Notes: a model not told the origin generated them from the letters alone. DNA of 64,000 bases from Methylobacteriaceae bacterium (GCA_947444195.1 CANEZL010000002.1:1-64000); one strand, 5' to 3'. Shown: positions 19,493-29,016, counted from the first letter of the stretch. Program-made: numbers and translations.

Positions 19493-20389
19493 ATGACCTC
19501 CGACACCGCCCCGATCCCGACGCTCGCCGGCATCGCCGGGATCGCGGATTCCTACGACACGATCCTGTGCGACGTCTGGGGCGTGCTCCACGACGGGGTG
19601 CGGGCCCATCCGGGGGCGGGCGAGGCGCTGACCCGCTTCCGGGCGCTGCCCGGCGGCACCCGCCCGCGCCGGGTCGTGCTCATCACCAACGCGCCCCGGC
19701 CCCAGGACGGGGTGGCGCGCATCCTCGACCGGCTCGGCGTGCCGCGGGAGGCCTACGACGCCATCGTCACCTCGGGCGACCTCACCCGCGCCCTGGTGGC
19801 GGCGCGGCCCGGCACGCGCATGTTCCACCTGGGCCCCGAGCGCGACACCGGGATCTTCGCCGGGCTCGACCTCGCCCTGACCGGCCCCGAGAGCGCCGAC
19901 CTCGTGCTCTGCACCGGCCTGTTCAACGACCGCGCGGAGAGCGTGGAGGATTACCGCGACACCCTCGCCGCCTTGAGGGCGCGCGGCGTGCCGATGATCT
20001 GCGCCAATCCCGACCTCGTGGTGGAGTTCGACGGGCGGCTGATCCCCTGCGCCGGGCTCCTGGCGGCGGCCTACGCGGAGGCCGGCGGCGCGGTCACCTA
20101 TGCCGGCAAGCCGCACCGGCCGGTCTACGAGGCGGCGATGGCGCAGGCGGGCGCCCTCGACGGCCTGCCGCCCCCGGAGCCGGCCCGCGTCCTGGCGGTG
20201 GGCGACGCCATCCGCACCGACATCGCCGGCGCCCGCGCCTTCGGCGTCGCGAGCCTGTTCGTGGCCCGCGGCATCCACGCCGAGGAACTCGGGCTCCTGG
20301 GCCCGGACCACCGCCTCGGCGAGATCGCGGACTGGCTCGCGGCGCAGGCGGTGCGGCCGGACGCGGTGATCGAGCGGCTGGTCTGGTAG
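19493..20389 (+). CDS. HAD-superfamily hydrolase, subfamily IIA (TIGR01459 type)
   Basis: The 298-residue protein has the HAD nucleophile motif in TILCDVWGVLHDG, motif II in VVLITNAPR, the lysine region in VTYAGKPHRPVYE and motif III in RVLAVGDAIRTDIAGARAFG. The DVWGVLHDG variant is the hallmark of an alphaproteobacterial family of unknown substrate, distantly related to NagD and sugar-phosphate phosphatases. It follows the EAL gene by about 100 bases on the same strand and may be cotranscribed, although a short repeat-like sequence (AAAACCGGATTCCCCTTTCC) lies in the gap. Confidence 0.9.
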   Translation: MTSDTAPIPTLAGIAGIADSYDTILCDVWGVLHDGVRAHPGAGEALTRFRALPGGTRPRRVVLITNAPRPQDGVARILDRLGVPREAYDAIVTSGDLTRALVAARPGTRMFHLGPERDTGIFAGLDLALTGPESADLVLCTGLFNDRAESVEDYRDTLAALRARGVPMICANPDLVVEFDGRLIPCAGLLAAAYAEAGGAVTYAGKPHRPVYEAAMAQAGALDGLPPPEPARVLAVGDAIRTDIAGARAFGVASLFVARGIHAEELGLLGPDHRLGEIADWLAAQAVRPDAVIERLVW

Positions 20390-20503
20390 GGCTGCGCGGC
20401 ACCTCGCTGAAAGGACGATGCGCTTCCAGCTGGCCGCCGGGGCTTCGTGCGCACCCCCGCCCCGCTCGCGGGGAGCGGGGACGCCCGAGCCAGCCCGATC
20501 CGA

Positions 20504-21214
20504 TCAGTCCAGCGCGAGGCGGTAGCCGACGCCGCGCACGGTCTGGAGCAGGAGTGGGTTGGCCGGATCCACCTCGATCTTGCGGCGCAGGCGGTTGATC
20601 TGCACGTCGACCGCCCGCTCGGCCGCCACGCCGCCGCTGCCGGCGAGCTGCTCGCGCTCCACCCCGGCCCCGCCCGCGCCCACGAGCAGGGTGAGGATCT
20701 CGCGCTCGCGCTCGGTGATGCGGATCACCTCGTCGCCGCGGCGCAGCTCGCCCCGGTCGATCCGGAAGGCGAAGGGGCCGAAGACCACGGCCTCGGCGGC
20801 GCCCGCCGCGCGGGGCGCCCCCCGGTTGATGATGTTGTTGAGCCGCAGCGTCAGCTCGCGCGGCTCGAAGGGCTTGGGCAGGTAGTCGTCCGCCCCGATC
20901 TCGAGCCCCATCACCCGGTCGTTGGTGTTGGAGCGGGCGGTGAGCATCAGGATCGGCACCCGCGAGGTCTCGCGCACGGAGCGGGCGTAGTCGAAGCCGT
21001 TCTCCCCCGGCATCATCACGTCGAGCACCATGGCGTCGAAGACGAGGCTCTGGGCCTTGGCCCGCGCCTCCGCCGCCGAGGCCGCGCTGGTGACGCGGAA
21101 GCCCTGCTCGGTGAGGTAGCGGGCCAGCAGGTCGCGCAGGCGCCGGTCGTCGTCCACCACGAGGATGTGAGGGGCGGTGTCCGGCAGCTCGGCCCGCAGC
21201 GCCGCGCCCGCCAT
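20504..21214 (-). CDS. petR: OmpR-family response regulator, PetR-like
   Basis: A 236-residue two-domain regulator. The receiver domain has the phosphoacceptor in DAMVLDVMMPGENGFDYAR and the KPFEPRELTLRL end; the C-terminal winged helix ends in a typical VDVQINRLRRKIE and TVRGVGYRLALD. It is coupled by an ATGA overlap to an upstream MarR-type gene. In Rhodobacter capsulatus the same pair, PetP-PetR, is needed for cytochrome bc1 expression; the family is often found next to ilvE, as here. No partner histidine kinase is adjacent. Confidence 0.88.
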   Translation of the reverse strand: MAGAALRAELPDTAPHILVVDDDRRLRDLLARYLTEQGFRVTSAASAAEARAKAQSLVFDAMVLDVMMPGENGFDYARSVRETSRVPILMLTARSNTNDRVMGLEIGADDYLPKPFEPRELTLRLNNIINRGAPRAAGAAEAVVFGPFAFRIDRGELRRGDEVIRITEREREILTLLVGAGGAGVEREQLAGSGGVAAERAVDVQINRLRRKIEVDPANPLLLQTVRGVGYRLALD

Positions 21215-21768
21215 CAGGCGGCTCCCTGCTGGCCGCGCCGGGCCATGAGCCGGCTCACCGCCGCGCGCTCGTCGGGCTCGATCATCGCGAGGAGGAAGCT
21301 CTCCGGCGAGGCGGAGGCCGCCCCCGGCGCCTCCAGGGCGCGGGCGAGGCGGCGGGTCTGCACGCGGGTCAGGTCGGCGGCGAGGGCCGCGCCGGTGGGC
21401 GTGCAGAACAGGAGCCGCTGGCGCCGGTCGCTGGTGCCGGTCTTCTGGGCCACGTAGCCCTGCTCGATCAGGTCCTTCAGCACCCGGTTGAGGCTCTGCT
21501 TGGTGATGCGCAGGATGTCGAGAAGCTCGGCGATGGTCAGGCCCGGATAGCGGTCGACGAAGTGCAGCACCCGGTGATGGGCCCGGCCGAAGCCGTACTG
21601 CGCCAGGATCCGGTCGGGGTCGCCGACGAAGTCGCGATAGGCGAAGAACAGGAGCTCGATCAGGTCGTCGCTGGTGCAGGCGGGCGTCTCGGGCGCGCCG
21701 GGCGCCGCGACCAGGATGTCGTCGGACGGCGAGGAGCGCAGGGCGGAGCGCGCGGCGGAGCGGGGCAC
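21214..21768 (-). CDS. petP: MarR-family transcriptional regulator, PetP-like
   Basis: The 184-residue product has a winged helix-turn-helix of the MarR family: AHHRVLHFVDRYPGLTIAELLDILRITKQSLNRVLKDLIEQGYVAQKTGTSDRRQRLLFCT-type progression at residues about 68-130, with the basic wing DRRQR. About 30 residues at the N terminus look unstructured. It shares ATGA with the downstream response regulator gene. It is transcribed away from ilvE, so the 173-base gap probably contains a site for this regulator or its partner. Confidence 0.88.
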   Translation of the reverse strand: MPRSAARSALRSSPSDDILVAAPGAPETPACTSDDLIELLFFAYRDFVGDPDRILAQYGFGRAHHRVLHFVDRYPGLTIAELLDILRITKQSLNRVLKDLIEQGYVAQKTGTSDRRQRLLFCTPTGAALAADLTRVQTRRLARALEAPGAASASPESFLLAMIEPDERAAVSRLMARRGQQGAA

Positions 21769-21790
21769 GTCGATCGTCGATCCCGATTAC

Positions 21791-21829
21791 GTCAGTTTCG
21801 TTGACATATTTCAGTCCGGTTGGTACCCG
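21791..21829 (+). promoter_or_regulatory. Predicted ilvE promoter with overlapping dyad
   Basis: TTGACA at 21801-21806 and TACCCG at 21824-21829 are 17 bases apart, a plausible sigma-70 promoter reading toward ilvE with a weak -10. A small dyad, GTCA-N7-TGAC at 21791-21805, overlaps the -35 and could be an operator for the PetP-like regulator. This AT-richer patch is distinct from its GC-rich surroundings. Confidence 0.35.
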
Positions 21830-21941
21830 TCAACCCTTCCGGGCGTGCCCTTGGCGGGCCGCCCCGGCCCGGCGCATCCCCGCGCCCTGCCCGTCGAGAG
21901 CCGGCCTCCCGTTGCGAGGCGCCACCAGAGAGATTCGAGCG

Positions 21942-22829
21942 ATGTCCGTCATCCCGTTCGACCAGCGCGAAGGCACCATCTGGTTCGATGGCGCCATGGT
22001 GCCGTGGCGGGAGGCGAAGATCCACGTGCTGAGCCACGGTCTCCACTACGGATCCTCGGTCTTCGAGGGCGAGCGGGCCTATGGCGGGCGCATCTTCAAG
22101 AGCCTGGAGCACACCAAGCGCCTGCACCGCTCGGCCGAACTCCTCGACTTCAGGATCCCCTTCTCGGTGGACGAGATCGAGGCGGCCAAGGCGCTCGTCC
22201 TGCGCACCAGCGGCCTGCAGGACGCCTATCTGCGCCCCGTGGCGTGGCGCGGCTCGGAGATGATGGGCGTCTCGGCGCAGGGCAACACCATCCATCTCGC
22301 CATCGCCGCCTGGGAATGGCCGAGCTACTTCGACGCGGCCACCAAGATGAAGGGCATCCGCCTCGACATGGCCGATTACCGCCGGCCCGACCCCGCGACC
22401 GCCCCCTGCGCCTCGAAGGCGGCGGGCCTCTACATGATCTGCACGATCTCGAAGCACCGGGCCGAGAACAAGGGCTACGCCGACGCCCTGATGCTCGACT
22501 TCGAGGGCAACATCGCCGAGTGCACCGGCGCCAACGTGTTCTTCGTGCAGAACGGGGTGATCCACACCCCCACCGCCGACCGCTTCCTCAACGGCATCAC
22601 CCGCCAGACGGTGATCGAGCTCGCCCGCCGCCGCGGCGTCGAGGTGGTCGAGCGCCGGATCCGGCCCGAGGAGATGGTCGCCTTCTCCGAGTGCTTCATC
22701 ACCGGCTCCGCCGCGGAGGTCACGCCGGTCTCGGAGATCGGCCCCTACCGCTTCACCCCGGCGGTCCTCAGCAAGACCCTGATGGACGACTACCTCGCCG
22801 AGGTGCAGCCCAAGGCCGCGGCCGCCTGA
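21942..22829 (+). CDS. ilvE: Branched-chain amino acid aminotransferase
   Basis: PLP-dependent class IV transaminase that interconverts leucine, isoleucine and valine with their 2-oxoacids in the cytosol. The 295-residue product has GLHYGSSVFEGERAY (substrate and phosphate binding), the PLP lysine in PCASKAAGLYM, the conserved EGNIAECTGANVFFV and the C-terminal ITGSAAEVTPVSEIG. The ATG at 21942 gives the normal N terminus MSVIPFDQREGTIWFDG. It is divergent from petP-petR and followed by a strong hairpin, so it is probably a single-gene transcript. Confidence 0.97.
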   Translation: MSVIPFDQREGTIWFDGAMVPWREAKIHVLSHGLHYGSSVFEGERAYGGRIFKSLEHTKRLHRSAELLDFRIPFSVDEIEAAKALVLRTSGLQDAYLRPVAWRGSEMMGVSAQGNTIHLAIAAWEWPSYFDAATKMKGIRLDMADYRRPDPATAPCASKAAGLYMICTISKHRAENKGYADALMLDFEGNIAECTGANVFFVQNGVIHTPTADRFLNGITRQTVIELARRRGVEVVERRIRPEEMVAFSECFITGSAAEVTPVSEIGPYRFTPAVLSKTLMDDYLAEVQPKAAAA

Positions 22830-22838
22830 GAACGGGCT

Positions 22839-22869
22839 CCCGGGTTCCCGGCCGAGTCGGGAACCCGGG
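22839..22869 (+). terminator. Hairpin terminator after ilvE
   Basis: Perfect 12-base arms CCCGGGTTCCCG (22839-22850) and CGGGAACCCGGG (22858-22869) with loop GCCGAGT, 10 bases past the ilvE stop. There is no following U-run, as is common in GC-rich bacteria, so this could instead be an mRNA-stabilising stem. Confidence 0.65.
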
Positions 22870-22917
22870 ACACGCGCCCGCGTTGATCGGAACATTTCAT
22901 GAACGAAAGGTTCCGCC

Positions 22918-23187
22918 ATGGCGCGATCCGCGAGCAAGCCCGAGACGAAGCCCGAAGCCAAGCAGGCCTCCGACAATCCGAAGACCGACCCGAAGGACGT
23001 GTCGAACCAGATCAAGGACCCCGACCAGTGGACCACGGGGGGCGAGCCGATGACCGGCGCGCAGGCCTCCTATCTCAAGACGCTGGCCGAGGAGACGAAG
23101 GAGCCCGACGCCTTCGACGCCGACCTCGACAAGGCCGAGGCCTCCAAACGCATCGACGCCCTGCGCAAGGAGGCCGGACGCGGCTGA
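22918..23187 (+). CDS. DUF3072 domain-containing small protein
   Basis: An 89-residue hydrophilic protein. The first 35 residues are lysine/proline-rich and probably disordered. The conserved part is DPDQWTTGGEPMTGAQASYLKTLAEE and DLDKAEASKRIDALRKEAG, the pattern of DUF3072, whose function is unknown. GAAAGGTTCC just before the ATG at 22918 is a weak ribosome binding site, and the AT-richer stretch at 22885-22915 may be its promoter. Confidence 0.87.
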   Translation: MARSASKPETKPEAKQASDNPKTDPKDVSNQIKDPDQWTTGGEPMTGAQASYLKTLAEETKEPDAFDADLDKAEASKRIDALRKEAGRG

Positions 23188-23661
23188 TGCCCCGTCCGGT
23201 CGCGGGCGCCCGCCTCCCCGACCCCGCGTCCCTTCCCGGAGGGGGAAAGCGAGCGCAGATGAGGGAGTTGGCCTCGGCGGTCGTCGAGCGAGGCGCGGGC
23301 CCCCTCTCCCGCAGAGGCTCCAGAATTCGCGCAACGGACAGAGCCGCGCGGTCCCCTCCCCCCTGAAACGGGGGAGGGTGCCGAGCGCAGCGAGGCGAGA
23401 AAGGGGCGCGGGTCGGTTCTCGGCCGAGCCGGGTGCCGGCATTTCGGCGGGAGATCGAACGGGCCGAAGGCCGATCCGCGGGCTTATCCACGATCGCTCT
23501 CCCCGCAAGAGGGGACCGGGCCACGCTACGGCATCCGATCCGCGATAGGCGCCCCTATCGCAGGTCCGGCCCGCGCGCCGCGACCTATGCTTAAAGGATT
23601 GGCAACCGGTCCCCGCCCATCATCGGCCGTCCGCCATGTCGGGCTGCGGAATGGGCACCCC
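23188..23661. other. Intergenic region rich in palindromic repeats
   Basis: No gene is supported in these 474 bases. A perfect hairpin at 23355-23379 has arms CCCTCCCCC and GGGGGAGGG; the same arms recur at 56173-56195 between livK and livH. The sequence following it (GTGCCGAGCGCAGCGAGG) and CTCTCCCCGCAAGAGGGG near 23501-23518 also look like dispersed intergenic repeat material. AT-richer sequence at 23583-23605 precedes the pilin gene and may hold its promoter. Confidence 0.55.
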
Positions 23662-23868
23662 ATGGGACGTCGCGAGATCACGGAGGACGACGGGGCTCCC
23701 CGCGCGGTGCGGCGCTTCGCCCGCGACCGGCGCGGCGGCACGGCCATCGAGTACGCGATGATCGGCGCCCTGATCTTCGCCGTGGTGGCCGGCGGGATCC
23801 GTCTCTACGGCTCGAAGCTGAGCGGCGTCTACACGCGCATCGGCGACACCATCGCCCAGGCGCAGTAG
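23662..23868 (+). CDS. Flp-family type IVb pilin
   Basis: A 68-residue prepilin. The leader ends in FARDRRGG and is followed by TAIEYAMIGALIFAVVAGGI, the Flp motif with glutamate at +5 and tyrosine at +6 that the prepilin peptidase recognises, then a hydrophobic helix used for pilus packing. Flp pili mediate tight adherence. I prefer the ATG at 23662, which gives a normal leader, over an in-frame ATG at 23587. No tad/cpa assembly genes are adjacent, so assembly must rely on genes elsewhere. Confidence 0.85.
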   Translation: MGRREITEDDGAPRAVRRFARDRRGGTAIEYAMIGALIFAVVAGGIRLYGSKLSGVYTRIGDTIAQAQ

Positions 23869-24033
23869 ATCCGGTTTCCAGCAAGCCGATTCAGGGGCTC
23901 GGCGCGGGCGCGTGCGGCGGCCGGTCATCCCGGGTTCGGCGGAGGTTCGGCTCGAGACGGCGGCGGATGCGGGACTGCCCCGGATGGACAGGCGTGCTAC
24001 GAGCGGCGCGCCACCCCTTCTGCGGATGCCGCC

Positions 24034-24573
24034 ATGACAACGCCACCCTGGACGGTCCGCGACTCGACCTATCCGCTTCTCGATCGTTGGATCCGGGTAC
24101 GGGCCGACGATTGCGCCACCGCGGCGGGCGTGCGCGTCGCTCCCTACTACGTGCTGGAGTTCCCGGACTTCGTGCATGTCCTCGCCGAGACCGTATCCGG
24201 GCAGATCGTCCTCGTGCGCCAGTATCGCCACGGGATCGGAGCCTCCAGCCTGGAGCTTCCGGGCGGTGTGATGGACCCGGGCGAGTCCGACATCCTCGTC
24301 ACGGCGGCGCGCGAGTTGCGCGAGGAGACGGGCTTCTTCGGTGGGCGCCTGGATCCCGTGGTCTCGCTCAGCGTCGACCCCGCCAGATACGCCAACCGTG
24401 TTCACCTCGTGCGCGCGGTGGGCGTCGGGGCCGGGCCGGCCGCGCCGGAAGCGGACGAGGCCATCGAGGTGGTGCTGGTGAACCGGGACGAGGCGATCCA
24501 GCTCGCTCTCTCGGGCGCGATCCTCAACGCCGCTCACGCCGGCTTCCTGCTGATCGGCCTCACCCGGCGGTGA
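24034..24573 (+). CDS. NUDIX hydrolase, ADP-ribose pyrophosphatase-like
   Basis: A 179-residue protein. The N-terminal part (SGQIVLVRQYRHGI) and the box GGVMDPGE...RELREETGF identify an ADP-ribose pyrophosphatase-type NUDIX enzyme that hydrolyses nucleoside diphosphates linked to another group. The box is unusual: there are eight residues (SDILVTAA) between the first Glu and Arg where the consensus has seven, as read directly from the DNA at about 24280-24340. The metal-binding REL-REE core is intact, so activity is still likely. Codon use is slightly less extreme than in its neighbours. Confidence 0.88.
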   Translation: MTTPPWTVRDSTYPLLDRWIRVRADDCATAAGVRVAPYYVLEFPDFVHVLAETVSGQIVLVRQYRHGIGASSLELPGGVMDPGESDILVTAARELREETGFFGGRLDPVVSLSVDPARYANRVHLVRAVGVGAGPAAPEADEAIEVVLVNRDEAIQLALSGAILNAAHAGFLLIGLTRR

Positions 24574-24772
24574 GCGTGTTCCCGTCGCGCAGATATCCGT
24601 GAACCGGCACGCCCGGAGGGCCCGCCACGCGCTCGCTCGGTGCGTGCCGCTGCCGTGAGACAGGCCCTGCACGATCCGACGCCGCCTGCCGCCGGAGGCG
24701 GACCGGCGGCGCCTCGCCACGGGCGATGCCCGGAACGGCCGCGCGCCGGCCCGGACGGCCTGCCGAGCGGCC

Positions 24773-26002
24773 TTACAGCAGCCGCCGGTCGAGCCGGATG
24801 ATGCGGCACGGATCGCCCGCCCGCGCGGGCGGGGCGTGGGGCGGGCGGATCAGCAGGGCTTCCGCTTGGCCGAGCACGGCGAGCATCGAGGAATCCTGGC
24901 GGTCCTCGGGGGTCGCCAGGGGCAGGCCGTCGGGTCCCGTGTCGAGGCGGGCGCGCATGTAGTCCGCGCGCCCGTCGTTCCCGGGGAGGTCGCGGCCGAG
25001 CAGCGCGGGCTCGCTGCGATCGGTCCCCGCGCGCGGGTCGCCGAGGAGCGCGCGGATGGCGGGGACCACGAAGAGCAGGCCGCAGACGATCGAGGAGACC
25101 GGGTTGCCCGGCAGCCCGATCACCAGCATCCCGCCGAGATGCCCGGACATCAGCGGCTTGCCGGGCCGGAGCGCCACCCGCCAGAAGCCGAGGTCGAGCC
25201 CCTCCCGGGCGAGGGCCGCCTGGACGAGGTCGTGGTCGCCCACCGAGGCGCCGCCGAGGGTGACGAGGAGGTCGGCCCCCCCGTCGCGGGCACGGCGGAA
25301 GGCGTCCTCCAGGGCGGCGTGGTCGTCGGCGGCGATGCCGAGATCGATCGCCGTGCCGCCCGCCTCCTCGACGAGGGCGGCGAGCGCGAGGCTGTTCGAG
25401 GCGACGATCTGGTCCCAGGCGGGCGTCTCGCCCGGCAGGACGAGCTCGTCGCCGGTGGCGAGGATGGCGACGCGGGGCCTGCGGCGCACGCTCAGGCTCG
25501 GATGGCCGGCGGCGGCGGCCAGCGCGAGGCGGCGGGCATCGAGGCTGTCGCCCGCCCGCAGCAGGGTCTCGCCCGCCCCGAAATCGAGCCCGGCCCGGCG
25601 AATGAAGCGGCCCGCCGCCGCGGGCTCCAGCACGCGCACCGCCGCATCGAGGGCTTCCGCGTTCTCCTGGATCAGGATCGCGTCGGCGCCCTCCGGCACT
25701 GGGGCGCCGGTGAAGATCCGCACCGCCGCGCCGGGCTTCAGCGCGTCGCGGAAGCCGTGGCCGGCCGCACTCGTCCCGGCCAGGCGCAATTCGGCGCCCG
25801 GCCGGCCGGCATCGGCGGCGCGCACGGCGTAGCCGTCCATGGCGGAGGCGGGAAAGGGGGGCTGCGTGCGCGTGGCGACGACGTCCGCGGCGAGGGTGCG
25901 GCCGGCGGCGCGGGCGAGCGGCACGCGCTCCGCCTCCACGGGCTCCCGCACGCCGGCCAGGATGCGCCGCAACGCCTCGGCGACCGGGATCAGGCCGCTC
26001 AC
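24773..26002 (-). CDS. moeA: Molybdopterin molybdotransferase MoeA
   Basis: Inserts molybdate into adenylylated molybdopterin, the last step of molybdenum cofactor synthesis. The 409-residue product has [16 protein letters not shown] at the N terminus, [14 protein letters not shown], the MoCF-fold segments ILATGDELV and [13 protein letters not shown], and [25 protein letters not shown]. The GTG start at 26002 overlaps the moaC stop as GTGA. It is the last visible gene of the trpG-trpD-trpC-moaC-moeA cluster. Confidence 0.96.
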   Translation of the reverse strand: MSGLIPVAEALRRILAGVREPVEAERVPLARAAGRTLAADVVATRTQPPFPASAMDGYAVRAADAGRPGAELRLAGTSAAGHGFRDALKPGAAVRIFTGAPVPEGADAILIQENAEALDAAVRVLEPAAAGRFIRRAGLDFGAGETLLRAGDSLDARRLALAAAAGHPSLSVRRRPRVAILATGDELVLPGETPAWDQIVASNSLALAALVEEAGGTAIDLGIAADDHAALEDAFRRARDGGADLLVTLGGASVGDHDLVQAALAREGLDLGFWRVALRPGKPLMSGHLGGMLVIGLPGNPVSSIVCGLLFVVPAIRALLGDPRAGTDRSEPALLGRDLPGNDGRADYMRARLDTGPDGLPLATPEDRQDSSMLAVLGQAEALLIRPPHAPPARAGDPCRIIRLDRRLL

Positions 26003-26490
26003 GCGGCGGCCTCGTCCGCCCGGTAGGTGCCCGAGCGGCCGCCATCCTTGGCGAGCAGGCGGATGCCCTCGATGCGCATGCCGCGGTCGACCGCCTTCAC
26101 CATGTCGTAGACCGTGAGGCAGGCCACGGAGACGGCGGTGAGCGCCTCCATCTCGACGCCGGTCGGCCCCTGCACGCGCACCTCGGCGGTGAGGTGCAGG
26201 CCCGGCAGCGCCTCGTCGAGCCGGCACTCCAGCCGGACCTTGGAGAGGAGCAGCGGGTGGCAGAGAGGGATGAGTTCGTGGGTGCGCTTGGCCGCCATGA
26301 TGCCGGCAAGGCGCGCGGTGCCCACGACGTCGCCCTTCTTGGCGTCGCCCTCGCGGATGAGGGCCAGCGTCTCCGGCCGCATCACCACGCGGCCCTCGGC
26401 GGTGGCGGTGCGGTCGGTGGCGGGCTTCTCGGTGACGTCGACCATGTTGGCCGCGCCGCTGGCGTCGAGATGGGTCAGGCCCGCGCTCAC
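25999..26490 (-). CDS. moaC: Cyclic pyranopterin monophosphate synthase MoaC
   Basis: Converts the MoaA product into cyclic pyranopterin monophosphate. The 163-residue product has the catalytic [30 protein letters not shown], and [11 protein letters not shown]. The GTG start at 26490 gives the family's usual N terminus ([18 protein letters not shown]) and overlaps the trpC stop as GTGA; the stop likewise overlaps moeA. Translational coupling links tryptophan synthesis and cofactor synthesis in one transcript. Confidence 0.97.
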   Translation of the reverse strand: MSAGLTHLDASGAANMVDVTEKPATDRTATAEGRVVMRPETLALIREGDAKKGDVVGTARLAGIMAAKRTHELIPLCHPLLLSKVRLECRLDEALPGLHLTAEVRVQGPTGVEMEALTAVSVACLTVYDMVKAVDRGMRIEGIRLLAKDGGRSGTYRADEAAA

Positions 26491-27329
26491 GCGGCGCCGC
26501 CGAACAGGAGGGCGCGGGTCGCGGCCGCGACGTCGTCCTGCCGCATCAGGCTCTCGCCCACGAGCACCGTGCCGAGCCCGTGCGCGCGCAGGCGCGCCAC
26601 GTCGGCGTGGCCGGCAATGCCGCTCTCGGCCACCGCGATGCGGTCGGCGGGGATGCCGGGCCCGAGGCGGATCGCGGTCTCGGAGACCTCGAAGGTCCTG
26701 AGGTTGCGGTTGTTCACGCCGATCAGCGCGGTGCCGAGCGGGATGGCGCGGGCGAGCTCGGCCTCGTCGTGGACCTCGGCGAGCACGTCCATGCCGAGGT
26801 CGTGCGCGCTGTCCACCAGGGCCACGGCCTCGTCGTCGTCGAGGCAGGCCAGGATCACGAGGACGCAGTCCGCGCCCCAGGCGCGCGCCTCGTAGACCTG
26901 ATAGGGCTCGAACAGGAAGTCCTTGCGCAGCACCGGCAGGGTGCAGGCGTCCCGCGCCTGCCCGAGATAGTCCGGCTTGCCCTGGAAGGAGGGCTCGTCG
27001 GTGAGCACCGAGAGGCAGGTCGCCCCGCCGGCCTCGTAGGCGGCGGCGAGCGCGGCCGGATCGAAATCGGCCCGGATCAGCCCCTTCGAGGGCGAGGCCT
27101 TCTTCACCTCGGCGATCAGCGCCGGGCGGTCGGCCGCGATGTGCTTCCGGATCGCCGCGGCGAAGCCCCGCGGCGGGGCGGCCTCGGCGATGCGCGCCTC
27201 GAGCTTCGCGAGCGGCACGCGCAGCTTCGCCTCGGCGATCTCGCGGCGCTTGTAGGCCTCGATGCGGGCGAGCACGTTGGGGCGCTCGGGCGCCGCATCC
27301 GGGTCCGGCCGGGCGGGAGCGGAGGACAT
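26487..27329 (-). CDS. trpC: Indole-3-glycerol-phosphate synthase
   Basis: Ring-closing step of tryptophan synthesis. The 280-residue TIM-barrel enzyme has [64 protein letters not shown] and AVAESGI, containing the catalytic lysines and glutamates. No PRAI domain is fused. It begins 8 bases after the trpD stop and overlaps moaC at its end. The first 15 residues (Ala/Pro-rich) are not conserved. Confidence 0.97.
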   Translation of the reverse strand: MSSAPARPDPDAAPERPNVLARIEAYKRREIAEAKLRVPLAKLEARIAEAAPPRGFAAAIRKHIAADRPALIAEVKKASPSKGLIRADFDPAALAAAYEAGGATCLSVLTDEPSFQGKPDYLGQARDACTLPVLRKDFLFEPYQVYEARAWGADCVLVILACLDDDEAVALVDSAHDLGMDVLAEVHDEAELARAIPLGTALIGVNNRNLRTFEVSETAIRLGPGIPADRIAVAESGIAGHADVARLRAHGLGTVLVGESLMRQDDVAAATRALLFGGAA

Positions 27330-27337
27330 CGGCGTTC

Positions 27338-28351
27338 CTATCCGTTCGAGACGGCGACGAGGCGGGCCAGCGTCGCGCGGGCGGCACCCGAATCGATCGC
27401 ATCCTGCGCCCGCGCGACGCCCTCGGCCAGTGCCCCGGCCGCGCCTGCGACCACGAGGGCGGCGCCCGCATTGAGCACGGCGATGTCGCGGTAGGCGTTG
27501 CGTGTCCCCGCGAGTACCGCCTGCAGGGCGCGGGCGTTGTGGGCCGGGTCGCCGCCGCGGAGCGCAGCGAGGTCGTGGAGGGGCAGCCCGACCGCGCGCG
27601 GGTCGATGGTGAAGTGGGAGATCCGGCCGTCCTCCAGCGCCACCACGGCGGTGGGGCCCGTCACCGTGATCTCGTCGAGCCCGTCCGAGCCGTGCACGGT
27701 CCAGACCCGGCGGCTGCCGAGCTCGGACAGCACCCGCGTCAGCGGCTCGGCCCAGGACCCTTGCGAGACGCCGAAGAGCTGATGCGCGACGCCCGCCGGG
27801 TTCGAGAGGGGCCCGAGCAGGTTGAAGATCGTGCGCACCGGCAGTTCGGCGCGCACCGGCGCCACGTGGCGCATGGCGCCGTGATGGGTCTGGGCGAACA
27901 TGAAGCACAGGCCGGCTTCCGCGAGGCAGCGGCTCAGCGCGTCCGGGGGGAGGCCGAGCTTGACGCCCAGCGCCGCCAGAACGTCGGCCGCGCCGGAGCG
28001 CGAGGTGGCGGCGCGGTTGCCGTGCTTCGCCACCGGCATGCCGCAGGCGGCCACGAGGATCGCGGCGAGCGTCGAGACGTTGTAGCTGCCCGAGTGATCC
28101 CCGCCGGTGCCGACCACGTCGACGGCCCCCGGCACCCCCTCCACCCGCACCATGCGGGCGCGCATGGCCTCGACGGCGCCGACGATCTCCTCGATCGTCT
28201 CGCCGCGGACCTTGAGGGCGACGAGGAAGGCGCCGGCCTGGACGGGCGTGACCTCGCCGGAGAGCAGATCCTCGAAGGCCGCGCGCGCCTCGGCGCGGTC
28301 GAGGGCGAGGCCGCCGGCGACCTTCGCGAGATGGGGTTTGAACGAATCCAT
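27338..28351 (-). CDS. trpD: Anthranilate phosphoribosyltransferase
   Basis: Transfers phosphoribose from PRPP to anthranilate. The 337-residue product has the PRPP site [69 protein letters not shown] blocks and [10 protein letters not shown]. The length is standard. It lies 50 bases downstream of trpG and 8 upstream of trpC, on the same strand. Confidence 0.97.
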   Translation of the reverse strand: MDSFKPHLAKVAGGLALDRAEARAAFEDLLSGEVTPVQAGAFLVALKVRGETIEEIVGAVEAMRARMVRVEGVPGAVDVVGTGGDHSGSYNVSTLAAILVAACGMPVAKHGNRAATSRSGAADVLAALGVKLGLPPDALSRCLAEAGLCFMFAQTHHGAMRHVAPVRAELPVRTIFNLLGPLSNPAGVAHQLFGVSQGSWAEPLTRVLSELGSRRVWTVHGSDGLDEITVTGPTAVVALEDGRISHFTIDPRAVGLPLHDLAALRGGDPAHNARALQAVLAGTRNAYRDIAVLNAGAALVVAGAAGALAEGVARAQDAIDSGAARATLARLVAVSNG

Positions 28352-28401
28352 GCGCGCGGGTGCCGTTTGGCCTGTCTAGGACGCCCCTGGGAACGCGGGC
28401 G

Positions 28402-29016
28402 TCAATGCACGCCGCTGCGGCGCTTGTCACGCGCCGCGTTCCAGGCCGCCGCGATGTCGAGGAAATTCCGCAGGATCCGGTCGCCGTGATGCGAGAGGAT
28501 GCTCTCGGGGTGGAACTGGACGCCATGCACCGGCAGGTCCCGGTGCTCCAGCCCCATGATGAGCCCGTCGGCCTCCGCGGTCACGGCCAGCGCCGCGGGG
28601 CAGTTCGCGCGCTCCACCACCAGGGAGTGGTAGCGCGTGGCCTCGAACGCGTCGTTGAGGCCGCGGAAGATGCCGCGCGCCCCGTGCCGGATGGTCGAGA
28701 CCTTGCCGTGCATCGGCGCGGGCGCGCGCACCACGTCGCCCCCGTAGGCCTGCCCGATCGTCTGGAGGCCCAGGCAGACGCCGAAGATCGGGATCTCGGC
28801 CCCGAGTTCCCTGACCGCGTCGAGGCAGATTCCCGCCTCGTTGGGCGTGCAGGGGCCGGGGGAGAGCACCAGCGCGTCCGGCGCCTTCGCCCGGATCTCG
28901 TCCACCGTGACCGCGTCGTTGCGCACCACCTCGATCGCGCCGCAGAGCGGCCCGATCAGGTGGACGAGGTTCCAGGTGAAGGAATCGTAGTTGTCGATGA
29001 CGAGGACGTTGGCCAT
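28402..29016 (-). CDS. trpG: Anthranilate synthase component II (glutamine amidotransferase)
   Basis: Supplies ammonia from glutamine to TrpE. The 204-residue class I amidotransferase has the oxyanion motif [13 protein letters not shown], the nucleophile in [15 protein letters not shown] and the His/Glu pair in [26 protein letters not shown] is also typical. It is now the first gene of the distal trp cluster, because its partner trpE lies beyond the AT-rich island. Its own promoter is therefore needed. Confidence 0.97.
   Translation of the reverse strand: MANVLVIDNYDSFTWNLVHLIGPLCGAIEVVRNDAVTVDEIRAKAPDALVLSPGPCTPNEAGICLDAVRELGAEIPIFGVCLGLQTIGQAYGGDVVRAPAPMHGKVSTIRHGARGIFRGLNDAFEATRYHSLVVERANCPAALAVTAEADGLIMGLEHRDLPVHGVQFHPESILSHHGDRILRNFLDIAAAWNAARDKRRSGVH

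Noticed and set aside
24774-26026. Long plus-strand frame opposite moeA
   Set aside because: Mirror frame of a well-conserved gene; no family features.
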